Origin: Planctomycetota bacterium
GTDB taxonomy: Bacteria; Planctomycetota; JAFGQW01
Direction of reading: 5' to 3'
Length of the DNA: 42,344 nt
NCBI GenBank assembly: GCA_016935485.1
Contig: JAFGQW010000161.1
Coordinates: 1 to 42,344, forward strand
A model generated the notes under the pieces. It worked only from the letters and a program-made list of their open reading frames with translations, made no database searches and was not told the origin of the DNA. The translations under genes and the position numbers were made by a program. Below are positions 16,576 through 26,843 of this stretch, one piece after another. How positions within the stretch are numbered: position 1 is the first letter of the stretch; the number at the start of each line of letters is the position of its first letter.

Positions 16576-17235
16576 TCATCCACTTTCTGGTCTCGCTTCC
16601 GGAGCTTGCGGCTCCGGAAGATCAGGCGCGCCGTCCGGTCGCCGATCGCCCAGGCGCGCCTGAGCTAGTTCCTCGTAGTGCGGGCCGCGCGGACCGAGCA
16701 CGCTCCGCATCAAGGACGCCGCCGCCACGGTTTCCTCACCGAACCGCCGGTCGCGCCGGTACTCCAGGAAGGCGCGGAGCGTGCCGGCCCAGCCCGGTGC
16801 TCCCTTCCGGTCGCTGCCAGGTTTCGAACGAATGCGGCCGAGGGTGACGTGCGGAACAAACCGCTCTCGCTCACGGGGGAATCCCCGGCCGGCGAGCGCC
16901 TGTTCGAGCGAATCGGCCAGTCCGGCCAGCACGCCGGCGCCGTCTTCCGCTCCCGCCCAAAGCACCCGCGGCACGCGCCGTTGCAGGAACGCCCCGAGGC
17001 CGTGCACGACGAGCCGGGGCGCCGACCACGCGACGGTGGCCTCCTCCAGGGCTGCCCGAGCCGCTTCCAGGCGCTCCGGCGGGGTTTCCCCCAGGAATCG
17101 GAGCGTGAGATGGATGTTCTCGAACGCCACCCAGTTCACGGGAATGCCCGGCGGCAACTCCTCCTGGACCGACACCAGATTGCCTCGGGTCGCGGCCGAC
17201 AGGTTCAGGGCGACGAAAAGTCGCAGCGGCTCCAC
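16576..17235 (-). CDS. thpR: RNA 2',3'-cyclic phosphodiesterase (LigT family)
   Basis: This 219-residue 2H phosphoesterase has both catalytic motifs, HLTLRFLGE and HVTLGRIR, with the family N-terminus [10 protein letters not shown]. Members hydrolyse 2',3'-cyclic phosphates on RNA ends and can ligate tRNA half-molecules in vitro; the in vivo role is unsettled. The GTG at 17235 was chosen because it begins just before the first strand and has GGAAGGA upstream; the track's 58-residue extension is not conserved in character. A poorly structured C-terminal tail ([24 protein letters not shown]) is extra. It precedes recA with a 98-base gap and probably shares its transcript. Confidence 0.93.
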   Translation of the reverse strand: MEPLRLFVALNLSAATRGNLVSVQEELPPGIPVNWVAFENIHLTLRFLGETPPERLEAARAALEEATVAWSAPRLVVHGLGAFLQRRVPRVLWAGAEDGAGVLAGLADSLEQALAGRGFPRERERFVPHVTLGRIRSKPGSDRKGAPGWAGTLRAFLEYRRDRRFGEETVAAASLMRSVLGPRGPHYEELAQARLGDRRPDGAPDLPEPQAPEARPESG

Positions 17236-17784
17236 GCCCGTTCGTCCTTCCGTGATTCTCGATTCCCAGCTTCGCCCGCCGCCCGCAGCGAGCCTCGATC
17301 CATGTTTCGCCCGAGGGGTCGGAGCCCGAGCGGGCAACCACACTCCCTGTGCACGGCCCGGCATGCTACGCGATCCCATGACCCACGCGGCGTGCGACCG
17401 CAGCAGCACGGCGCAAAGTATTGCGGAAAAATGACTTGCAGATTCCCTCTTGCCCGCGGAGGAGGTCGCCGCGTTGGCGCGTATCGATCCGGCACAGTTT
17501 CACGAGCCCCGCCGGAAGCCAGTTAACATTTGCCTAACTCTAGCCGTCAGCCAGGGGGTCTGCAAGCCTTTTCCTCCCTGTCGTTGCGGAATCCCCCGTC
17601 GATCCTCCGGCTTGAGAATCCGGTCCACTTCCGGACCGCGATCTCCTCGAACCGGCCAGGCCGGGGGAGGGGTCCTTGACAAGGGGCGGAGCCGATCGGT
17701 AGACTGGAGCCACTGCACGTGTGGAAGCGAGCAGAAAGGATGCTTGGACAAGCAGCCTGATCGCGGAACAAGCGAAAGAAGCTG
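17236..17784. other. 549-base divergent intergenic region (thpR / secreted protein)
   Basis: This region holds the plus-strand promoter listed separately and must hold the thpR-recA promoter, which could not be assigned. AGTTAACATTTGCCTAACT at 17521-17539 is a 5-bp interrupted inverted repeat in a locally AT-rich patch and could be an operator, but it does not match the palindrome upstream of lexA. No ORF here has convincing composition. Confidence 0.4.
17676..17705 (+). promoter_or_regulatory. Sigma-70-type promoter for the secreted protein gene
   Basis: TTGACA, 18-base spacer, TAGACT, about 80 bases before the ATG at 17785. The -35 is perfect and the -10 acceptable. Confidence 0.5.
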
Positions 17785-18429
17785 ATGCCGATGCGAACGA
17801 CACCCCGGCTCGCGGCTCCCCTGCTGGGGGCGCTCCTGCTCGTCTCGAGCGCCGTCTCCACCTCCCAGGAGGCCCCGTTCCTCAGCCACGGCTCGGTCGG
17901 CGAGGACTCCGTTACGATCACGGTTCGCGGGACTCCCGGCGCGCACTGCGTGCTCGTCTGGGGCGTCTTCGAGGGTCGGACGATGTTCCATCTCCCCGAG
18001 AATCTCGGCGGCGCCGTCGCTCTTGACATCGCGCCGACGTGGCTGTTTGCCTCCACCCTCGACGGAAGCATCGCGTTCAACGCCGAGGGAGTCTGGACCT
18101 TCAAGATCCCCTGCCTTCCCCTGATCCGAATGCTCGTGGACCGGCTCCATTTCCAGGCTGTGTCGTTCCACCCGAGCGGCTCCCAGCTCAAGTCCGCGAC
18201 TTCGGTTCGTCTCGATCTGGAGATCTCCCGTCCCGTCAGCCCCAGGTCTGGACTGCTGGAAGCGCCGGGCACCTCTCGTGCCGGGGACCTCCCAGCCCAG
18301 CGTGCTCTGCCTGCTTCCAGGCAGCAGCCGTCTGTCTGGAGCGAACGTCGGGTCACCTCGAGCCAGGCCGCGTATCGCTATGATCCGTTCGGCAACCGCG
18401 TCCTGGAGCCGAGGATCTCGACGCGCTGA
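17785..18429 (+). CDS. Secreted hypothetical protein
   Basis: This 214-residue protein has an N-terminal signal peptide (RTTPRLAAPLLGALLLVSSAVS) and a mature region with beta-rich character: DSVTITVRGTPGAHCVLVWG, then WTFKIPCLPLIRMLVDRLHFQAVSFHP. Two cysteines (in AHCVL and IPCLP) could form a disulfide. The last about 60 residues are Ser/Ala/Arg-rich and look unstructured. The ATG at 17785 (or the ATG at 17791) follows GAAAGAAG. A promoter is present upstream. It precedes the ECF sigma gene by 164 bases on the same strand; the two may be independent. No family is recognised; export across the inner membrane is the only supported property. Confidence 0.62.
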   Translation: MPMRTTPRLAAPLLGALLLVSSAVSTSQEAPFLSHGSVGEDSVTITVRGTPGAHCVLVWGVFEGRTMFHLPENLGGAVALDIAPTWLFASTLDGSIAFNAEGVWTFKIPCLPLIRMLVDRLHFQAVSFHPSGSQLKSATSVRLDLEISRPVSPRSGLLEAPGTSRAGDLPAQRALPASRQQPSVWSERRVTSSQAAYRYDPFGNRVLEPRISTR

Positions 18430-18593
18430 GTTCTTCCCGATTTTCCGACGTTCCGTGCTCTGGGCACATAAGCATATTCCTATCAGGGGTTTAGCTGCGC
18501 TCTGCCCGCTTCTTTTTCGCATTTTTTCGCTAGCAGATTCCCGTGTGGACGCCACTATTAGCCGTGTCCGCGCGTGGAGGATGAGGTGGCGTT

Positions 18594-19178
18594 GTGTCGA
18601 TGGACCCGCGTGAAGCGGATCTCGTGGTGCGGTTTCAGAAGGGAGACGACGAAGCCGCCGCTGTCCTCGTGAAGCGTTACGCGAAATTGACTGCCGGACT
18701 CATCTACTCGCACATCGGGCGCGTCCAGGACGCGGACGACCTCCTCCAGGACGTTTTTCTCGAAGCGCAGAAGTCGATCGGGCACATTCGTAACCCCGAC
18801 CGATTCTCGAGCTGGCTCTACAAGATCACGCGCCGCGTCTGCAATCGGTGGTTGCGCGACCACAGACGGGCGCCGGTGGGTCTGGAAGAACCCGAGGAAA
18901 TCGCAGGTCCGGCGGCGGAGTCGGCGGATTCAGCGGGCCAGGGCGTGCGGATCCGACACGCGGTCGATGCGATGCCGAAGTCGCTCCGCGAGGTGATCTA
19001 CATGCGTTACTTCGAGAGTCTCTCCTACGAGCGTATGGGAGAAGTGCTCGGCATTTCCGCATCCGCCGTCAACGCCCGACTCCTCAAGGCGCGGAGGCTT
19101 CTGCGCAAGCGATGGTCCTCGGGCATCGATTCGGAACCGGGAGCCCACGGCTTGAGGAACAGAGGCGCGGCATGCTGA
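18594..19178 (+). CDS. ECF-type RNA polymerase sigma factor
   Basis: This 194-residue sigma factor has region 2 (LVVRFQKGDDEAAAVLVKRY ... DADDLLQDVFLEAQKSI ... FSSWLYKITRRVCNRWLRD) and region 4 (LREVIYMRYFESLSYERMGE with the helix-turn-helix VLGISASAVNARLLKARRLL) and lacks region 3, as ECF factors do. It would direct RNA polymerase to a specific regulon, normally held inactive by a partner. The GTG at 18594 (GTG-TCG-ATG) has GAGGTGG upstream; the ATG at 18600 is an alternative. Its last seven bases overlap the start of the downstream membrane protein (ATGCTGA), which fits a cognate anti-sigma. The upstream 164 bases contain AT-rich tracts but no promoter that could be assigned. Confidence 0.93.
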   Translation: MSMDPREADLVVRFQKGDDEAAAVLVKRYAKLTAGLIYSHIGRVQDADDLLQDVFLEAQKSIGHIRNPDRFSSWLYKITRRVCNRWLRDHRRAPVGLEEPEEIAGPAAESADSAGQGVRIRHAVDAMPKSLREVIYMRYFESLSYERMGEVLGISASAVNARLLKARRLLRKRWSSGIDSEPGAHGLRNRGAAC

Positions 19179-20536
19179 CCCGGGAAGATGACGCTCTGCT
19201 CCAGCGCTACGTGGACGGTGAGCTCGACGCAGCCGCGACGCTGAAGGTCGAGGACCGCCTGCGCCGCTCGCCGGCCGCGCGCGCCCATCTCGCGGAGCTC
19301 CAGGTCCTCGACGCACGCCTCAGGCGCGCTCTGGGTCAACTGCCGGCCCCGGGGGCCGGCATCGAGGAGCGCATCGTCGCCCGCATGAAGCGCGCGCCCG
19401 CTGCTCCTCCCCCGTTCCGGGACCTCGAGCGCTACCGCCGGGCGACGCTGGGGCTGCGGATCGCGGCCGCGCTGCTGTTCGCTGCGATCGCGATCCAGAT
19501 CGCGTTCCTGCTGCGGTCGCGCCCCGAGCCCCGCGAGGATCCGGGCCGGATCGCACGCCTCCGCGAGACCGTCGACCGGCTCGAGCGGGAAAACCAGCTC
19601 CTCCGGGCGCAGCCCGGCCAGGACCGGCGTTCGCCCGGCACGCTGCGTGCCATCGACCCCAGGCCGAGCGCGGTGGCGGAGGCGCCCGAGCCGGGGCCCG
19701 CCGCCACGCCGGAACTCCCGCGCGCCGACAAAGACGCGACGTTCCGCTCGGTTCGCGCGCTCCTCGATGAGTTCCGGCGAACGGGCCGGTGGGACCGGAG
19801 TCTGCAGGCAGCGATCCTCGCCGAGCTGGATCGCCTGGACGATCTCGGCGAGGAGGATTTCCGCCAGTTCTGCCATCTCTACGCGCAGCAGGATCCCCAC
19901 ACCATGGGTCAGCTCTTCGTGGCCGAGATCCTCAGCCGGTACTTCACGCACGAGCTGGAAGGCCGCGCGTTCATCTACGCGCAGGCCGAGCAGCATCTGG
20001 AAGCCCTGAAGTCCAACCCCGAACCGTGGATGGGCGACCGCGTCTTGCGCCGCGCGTGGACGGAAGGACTGATGCACCGGTGGGATACGCGCAGCGTGGA
20101 CCTGCTGTATGAGCTGGGGCGGTACGAGCGGGACTGGGTCAACCGCAAGAACATCTACGGCGGGCTCGCCAATATCGGCACCGCCGACGCCGCGCTCCGT
20201 CTGGCGCAGCTGGCGGCCGCCGAGACCAATCCGATCCTGAAGCAGGACGCGCTCACGCATCTCTACGATATCATCTACAGCGATCCCTCGCTCCGCAGCG
20301 CCCTGGACGGCTCGGTCTTCGATCTGCTGCGAGGGGTCGTCCTGGGCGATGTCGGTGCGAACGGGGCGAACTTCGACTCCATGCTCTGGGCCCTGCAGAT
20401 CCTCGCCCATCTGGGCTATCCGATCGAGGAGCTACGGCGCGAGTGGGAGCGAAACAACGCCCAGCAGCCGGGCAGCGATCCCCGCGCCACGAATCCGCGG
20501 GGCGTGGCGCTCGACCAGCCGAAGTCGCCGAAGTAG
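19172..20536 (+). CDS. Putative membrane anti-sigma factor with large extracytoplasmic helical domain
   Basis: This 454-residue protein begins MLTREDDALLQRYVDGELDA, the typical opening of anti-sigma domains that clamp ECF factors; a zinc-binding HxxxCxxC motif is absent. A membrane helix (LGLRIAAALLFAAIAIQIAFLL, about 90-112) is followed by a short coiled coil (IARLRETVDRLERENQLLR). The outside domain of about 300 residues is mostly alpha-helical, with Trp/Tyr-rich segments such as QFCHLYAQQDPHTMGQLFV and LLYELGRYERDWVNRKNIY, resembling HEAT/ARM-like helical repeats. The start overlaps the sigma gene by seven bases; the track's 108-residue extension is the other frame of that gene. Inference: an envelope signal on the outer domain releases the sigma factor. 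Confidence 0.75.
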   Translation: MLTREDDALLQRYVDGELDAAATLKVEDRLRRSPAARAHLAELQVLDARLRRALGQLPAPGAGIEERIVARMKRAPAAPPPFRDLERYRRATLGLRIAAALLFAAIAIQIAFLLRSRPEPREDPGRIARLRETVDRLERENQLLRAQPGQDRRSPGTLRAIDPRPSAVAEAPEPGPAATPELPRADKDATFRSVRALLDEFRRTGRWDRSLQAAILAELDRLDDLGEEDFRQFCHLYAQQDPHTMGQLFVAEILSRYFTHELEGRAFIYAQAEQHLEALKSNPEPWMGDRVLRRAWTEGLMHRWDTRSVDLLYELGRYERDWVNRKNIYGGLANIGTADAALRLAQLAAAETNPILKQDALTHLYDIIYSDPSLRSALDGSVFDLLRGVVLGDVGANGANFDSMLWALQILAHLGYPIEELRREWERNNAQQPGSDPRATNPRGVALDQPKSPK

Positions 20537-20694
20537 TCGTCCCTGCCCCGTCCGCTCCCGCCTGTGCAGCTCCGCTTCCTTGGCCTGACGTCTCTCGCTC
20601 GCAAAGAGCGCGGCGCGGCGCCACCGGCGTCGGAACCGCACGCCCGCGAGGACGCGGTCCGGCTGCCGGGGCGCGCCCTGCTGTCCGCGGGCCC
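20537..20694. other. Short convergent intergenic region
   Basis: This 158-base region separates the anti-sigma gene from dnaE2 (convergent). A small stem CGCTC-GCAAA-GAGCG near 20610 is visible but no T-run follows, so no terminator is called. Confidence 0.4.
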
Positions 20695-23793
<3,099 letters not shown>

Positions 23794-23799
23794 GGCACC

Positions 23800-25281
23800 C
23801 TACTCGACGCGGCCGTGCAGGAACCAGCGGCGCCGCACGCGGTCGTAGAAGACCCAGAGCAGATCGCCGCGCCGGGTCTCGGCGAAGTGGTACTCGCGGT
23901 GCACGCGCCGCGCCCACCAGCCGCCGGAGACGAGATACGGCCCGTGGATCCGCACCACCGGCCCTTCCGCCAGCCCGCGGAGCATCCAGCCGTCCGGCTC
24001 GTGCCGCGCCCGCGCCGGCAGTGGCACCGGCCGCGCGAGCAACCGCCGCACCAGCACGCCGTCGCGCACCGCGCGCGGCCGTGCCTCCCCGAGCCGCGCC
24101 AGCGACTCCCAGGCGAACTGCGCTTCCGGAAGGTGCGCCTCCTCGAGCCGTGCCCGCACCACGGTGTCGTTTCCGAACCGGGCCTGGATCCGCGCCAGCG
24201 CGCGCTCGGCCGCCTGGCGCTGGCGCCGCACCTCCTCGACGAAGAGCTCGAGCTGCTCCGGAGTGGCCGCCTGTCCTTCGCCCTCCACCGCGACCTCGAC
24301 GACTCCGTCCTCCAGCCGGACCGACTCGAGCCGGAGCCGCACCAGCTCGCGCCACTGGCCGGCGTCGAGCGTCGGCGCCGCCGGCCGGACGACCTCCTCG
24401 CGGAGATCGCCGCGCGCGTGGCGAAGCACCATGCGGAGCTCGCCCAGCGCGAGGCCGCGGGCGGCGAGATCCTTGCGGAGGAGCGCGAGTAGATGGTCCA
24501 CCAGCACCTCGAGCCGGAGCGCATCCCGCTCGGCGTAGTCGAGATGCACCGCATGGCGAAGCGGCGGCGCGGGCCTTTCCGGCACGAACGGCGCCTCCTC
24601 GCCCCGCGCCTCCCGGTGCAGCCGGGCCGCGGATGTCCCGAAACGCCGCGCGATTCCCTCGGGCGGCAGATCCGCGAAGTCGCCCACGGTCCGGACGGCA
24701 AGCTTCTCCAGATCATCCCGCACCCGGGGATCGAGACCTACCCGATCGAGGGGCACGCGGCGAGCCGCCGCGCGTTCGACCTCGGCGGTCGGGAACACGA
24801 CGATGCCCCGGCTCGCCCGGGCCACGGCCGCGGTGGCGAACTTGCCGAAGCCCACCACCACGACGGCCTCGAAGCGCCAGCGCTCGAGCGCCGCGTGAAG
24901 CCCGCACGCCCACCGCGCCAGCGAGCCGAACAGCCGCTCGAGTCCGGTGGCGTTCAGCCAGTAGAGACCCGGCTCCGCGCCGGCCGCCTCCACGTCGGGC
25001 GAGAACCGCTGGAGCTGGCGGATCAGGGCCCGGCTGGTGCGCTCGATCGCCGCCGCCGGCACCACGCCCGCGCGCAGGTCCCCCGCCAGAGAGAGCGCGG
25101 CGGCGTACCGCATGCCGGTGCGGATGCGCCGCCGGCGGGCGCTCTCGTTCGTCCAGAGGACGCGCGCCTGCGGCCGGTCGCTCTCGACCACCACCACGGG
25201 ACCGTCGCGCCATTCCGGATGGCGGCGCAGGAGCAGCTGGAGCGGGAAGGCGGGCAGATCAACACAGGCCATCCGGTCCAT
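23800..25281 (-). CDS. imuB: Y-family polymerase-like protein ImuB
   Basis: This 493-residue protein has a DinB/UmuC-like fold, beginning MACVDLPAFPLQLLLRRHPE. The second catalytic acidic motif is absent: where active Y-family enzymes have S-x-D-E, this has GLYWLNATGLERLF. That matches ImuB, a catalytically dead adaptor linking DnaE2 to the sliding clamp. QLELF at about residues 343-347 fits the clamp-binding pentapeptide. The ATG at 25281 (MDRMACVDL) has GGGAGGTGGGCC before it and overlaps the imuA end by 23 bases, so coupling is likely. The C-terminal region (RIHGPYLVSGGWWARRVHREYHF ... FYDRVRRRWFLHGRVE) is typical for the family. Confidence 0.92.
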   Translation of the reverse strand: MDRMACVDLPAFPLQLLLRRHPEWRDGPVVVVESDRPQARVLWTNESARRRRIRTGMRYAAALSLAGDLRAGVVPAAAIERTSRALIRQLQRFSPDVEAAGAEPGLYWLNATGLERLFGSLARWACGLHAALERWRFEAVVVVGFGKFATAAVARASRGIVVFPTAEVERAAARRVPLDRVGLDPRVRDDLEKLAVRTVGDFADLPPEGIARRFGTSAARLHREARGEEAPFVPERPAPPLRHAVHLDYAERDALRLEVLVDHLLALLRKDLAARGLALGELRMVLRHARGDLREEVVRPAAPTLDAGQWRELVRLRLESVRLEDGVVEVAVEGEGQAATPEQLELFVEEVRRQRQAAERALARIQARFGNDTVVRARLEEAHLPEAQFAWESLARLGEARPRAVRDGVLVRRLLARPVPLPARARHEPDGWMLRGLAEGPVVRIHGPYLVSGGWWARRVHREYHFAETRRGDLLWVFYDRVRRRWFLHGRVE

Positions 25282-25915
25282 GGCCCACCTCCCGGTGCCG
25301 CCAGCCGAAGGACCGCCGCTTGTCCTTGAGCACGCCGGCCACAAGCTCGAAGCGCCCCTCTTCCGCGCCGGTGCGAACGGCCTCGGCCCGGAGGGAGACG
25401 AGCGAGCCCAGCGACGGCGCGGCGCGCTCCTTGGCCGTCAGACAGAGCAGGGCGGCATGGTGCTTCTTCGCCAGACCGGCCAGGCGGGTCTGCGCCGAGA
25501 TGGCGAGGTGCGCATTCGCGCCGAGATCCAGCACCACCAGACCGAAACCGCCGGAGCGCAGCAGCACATCTGCGACCAGGGCCATCCCGCCGGGCTGCCG
25601 CAGGCGCACCACCGCCAGCGCCGCGAGGTCGACGCCGGCCGCGGCCGCGTCGGGCGGGAAGAACGAGCTCGTGCACTCCGTGACCCAGACCACGGGTTCG
25701 CCGCGCTGCTGGGCCTCGCGCACCAGGCCAAACGCCAGCGTGAGCACGGCGGTGCACGGCCCGCCGGAGAGCTCCGCCAGGCGGCCGAGCAGGGCGTCGA
25801 GCCGCCAGCCCTCCGGGGCCGCCACAAGGCTCAAGCCCCGGCGTACCCCGCGCCGCGCCAGGGCCTCGCTCCCGAGCGTCAACGGCAGAGCGGTGATCGG
25901 GGCCGTCCTGCTCAT
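25259..25915 (-). CDS. imuA: RecA-like accessory protein ImuA (divergent)
   Basis: This 218-residue protein has the RecA/SulA-like ImuA plan: an N-terminal strand region, GGPCTAVLTLAFGLVREAQQ, then PVVWVTECTSSFFPPDAAAAGVD, and a hydrophobic strand GGFGLVVLDLGA at the Walker B position, followed by an AGLAKKHHAALLCLTAKE segment. No intact Walker A (GxxxxGKT) can be found; the corresponding stretch is VAAPEGWRLDALLGRL, so ATP binding is doubtful. The identification leans on gene order: three bases after lexA and overlapping imuB. ImuA-type proteins support ImuB/DnaE2 mutasome assembly and RecA interaction in other bacteria. The C-terminus ends VLKDKRRSFGWRHREVG, also family-like. Confidence 0.85.
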   Translation of the reverse strand: MSRTAPITALPLTLGSEALARRGVRRGLSLVAAPEGWRLDALLGRLAELSGGPCTAVLTLAFGLVREAQQRGEPVVWVTECTSSFFPPDAAAAGVDLAALAVVRLRQPGGMALVADVLLRSGGFGLVVLDLGANAHLAISAQTRLAGLAKKHHAALLCLTAKERAAPSLGSLVSLRAEAVRTGAEEGRFELVAGVLKDKRRSFGWRHREVGHGPDGLC

Positions 25916-25918
25916 GGC

Positions 25919-26539
25919 TCACGCTCGATCCAGGTAGCGTCTCAGCTCGATGACCTTGCCCAGGATCTGCACCTCTTCCCGGGCCGGCACGATGGCTGCG
26001 AAATCGGGGTTCTCGGGGTGGAGCTCGAGGCGGCGACGGTGGATCCGGAGTCGCTTCACGGTGGCCTCCTCGCCCACCAGCGCGACCACGATGTCGCCCG
26101 AGTCCGCCGTGGGCTGACGGCGCACGACCACGATGTCGCCCGGCAGGATGCCGGCATCCCGCATGCTTTCCCCCCGGACCCTGAGGCCGAAGAGCTCGTC
26201 GACACCGCTGCCGCGGGGCTCGACCGCCACATAGCCCTCGAGGTCCTCGACGGCCGTGGAGAGAGCGCCCGCCTGGATGCGGCCCAGGATCGGCACGAGC
26301 ACGGGCGGGGCCCCGGCGCCCGCCGCCGCGGGCAGCCGGTAACCGCGCGCTCTTCCCCCTTCCTTCGCGAGCTGTCCTGCGGATACGAGCGCTTCCAGGT
26401 GCTCGCGGGCGGTCTGCACGGCCCGGAACCGGAATGCCGCCTGCACCTCCCGCACCGTGGGCGGGCGGCCGGCCAGCAGCCGCTCCTGCACGAACCGGAG
26501 GATCTTCTGTCGGGTCTCGCCGGGCGGAGTACATCCCAT
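25919..26539 (-). CDS. lexA: SOS repressor LexA
   Basis: This 206-residue repressor-protease has an N-terminal winged helix (about 8-70: QKILRFVQERLLAGRPPTVREV ... REHLEALVSAGQL). The hinge contains the self-cleavage bond Ala90-Gly91 in GRIQAGALS. The S24 peptidase domain has the catalytic Ser125 in VRGESMRDAG and Lys162 in EATVKRLRI. RecA filaments trigger cleavage, releasing the operon. The recognition-helix region FRFRAVQTAREHLEAL lacks the common S-x-x-x-V pattern, which fits the non-standard palindrome in its promoter. The ATG at 26539 gives the expected N-terminus. It is the first gene of lexA-imuA-imuB-dnaE2. Confidence 0.96.
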   Translation of the reverse strand: MGCTPPGETRQKILRFVQERLLAGRPPTVREVQAAFRFRAVQTAREHLEALVSAGQLAKEGGRARGYRLPAAAGAGAPPVLVPILGRIQAGALSTAVEDLEGYVAVEPRGSGVDELFGLRVRGESMRDAGILPGDIVVVRRQPTADSGDIVVALVGEEATVKRLRIHRRRLELHPENPDFAAIVPAREEVQILGKVIELRRYLDRA

Positions 26540-26601
26540 GTCCGGTCTCCTTCCTGCACCGGGGCCGCGCGGTCTGCGAGTCCGCAGGGTTGCGCGCCGG
26601 A

Positions 26602-26630
26602 AGAATACCAGACATCTGTCTGGCTCACAA
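26602..26630 (-). promoter_or_regulatory. Promoter of the lexA-imuA-imuB-dnaE2 operon
   Basis: Minus strand: TTGTGA (-35), exactly 17 bases, TATTCT (-10), about 63 bases before the lexA ATG. The spacer is entirely occupied by the palindrome listed next. Confidence 0.7.
26608..26623. promoter_or_regulatory. Putative LexA operator (SOS box)
   Basis: CCAGACATCTGTCTGG is a perfect 7-2-7 palindrome in the spacer between -35 and -10, exactly where a repressor would block RNA polymerase. It is not the E. coli CTGT-N8-ACAG form or the Gram-positive CGAAC/GTTCG form. It was seen only once in the window. Confidence 0.72.
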
Positions 26631-26843
26631 GAAAAAACTCTCCGGCAAAACGCGGCGGCCTCCCGTCCCCCCCGTTGAAGGCTTCAAGCCGTTCCACGGC
26701 GATTTCCGAAGGACAGTCCGGAATCGCGAGCTCCCGGAGCGGTTCCTCCGCGCCGCGTGCTGCAAGAGCAGTAGACGTGCATTCGGGCGATGGGCGCCCG
26801 GACGGCGCATTCGCTGCGCGGTCCCGGGATAGAGGAGGTCGGC

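Noticed and set aside
18460-18480. TGGGCACATAAGCAT as a second sigma-54 site
   Set aside because: The GG-GC spacing is 8 instead of 10 and the TTGC element is absent.
18500-18535. T-rich tract between the secreted protein gene and the ECF gene
   Set aside because: The T-runs are not preceded by a stem, so no terminator was called.
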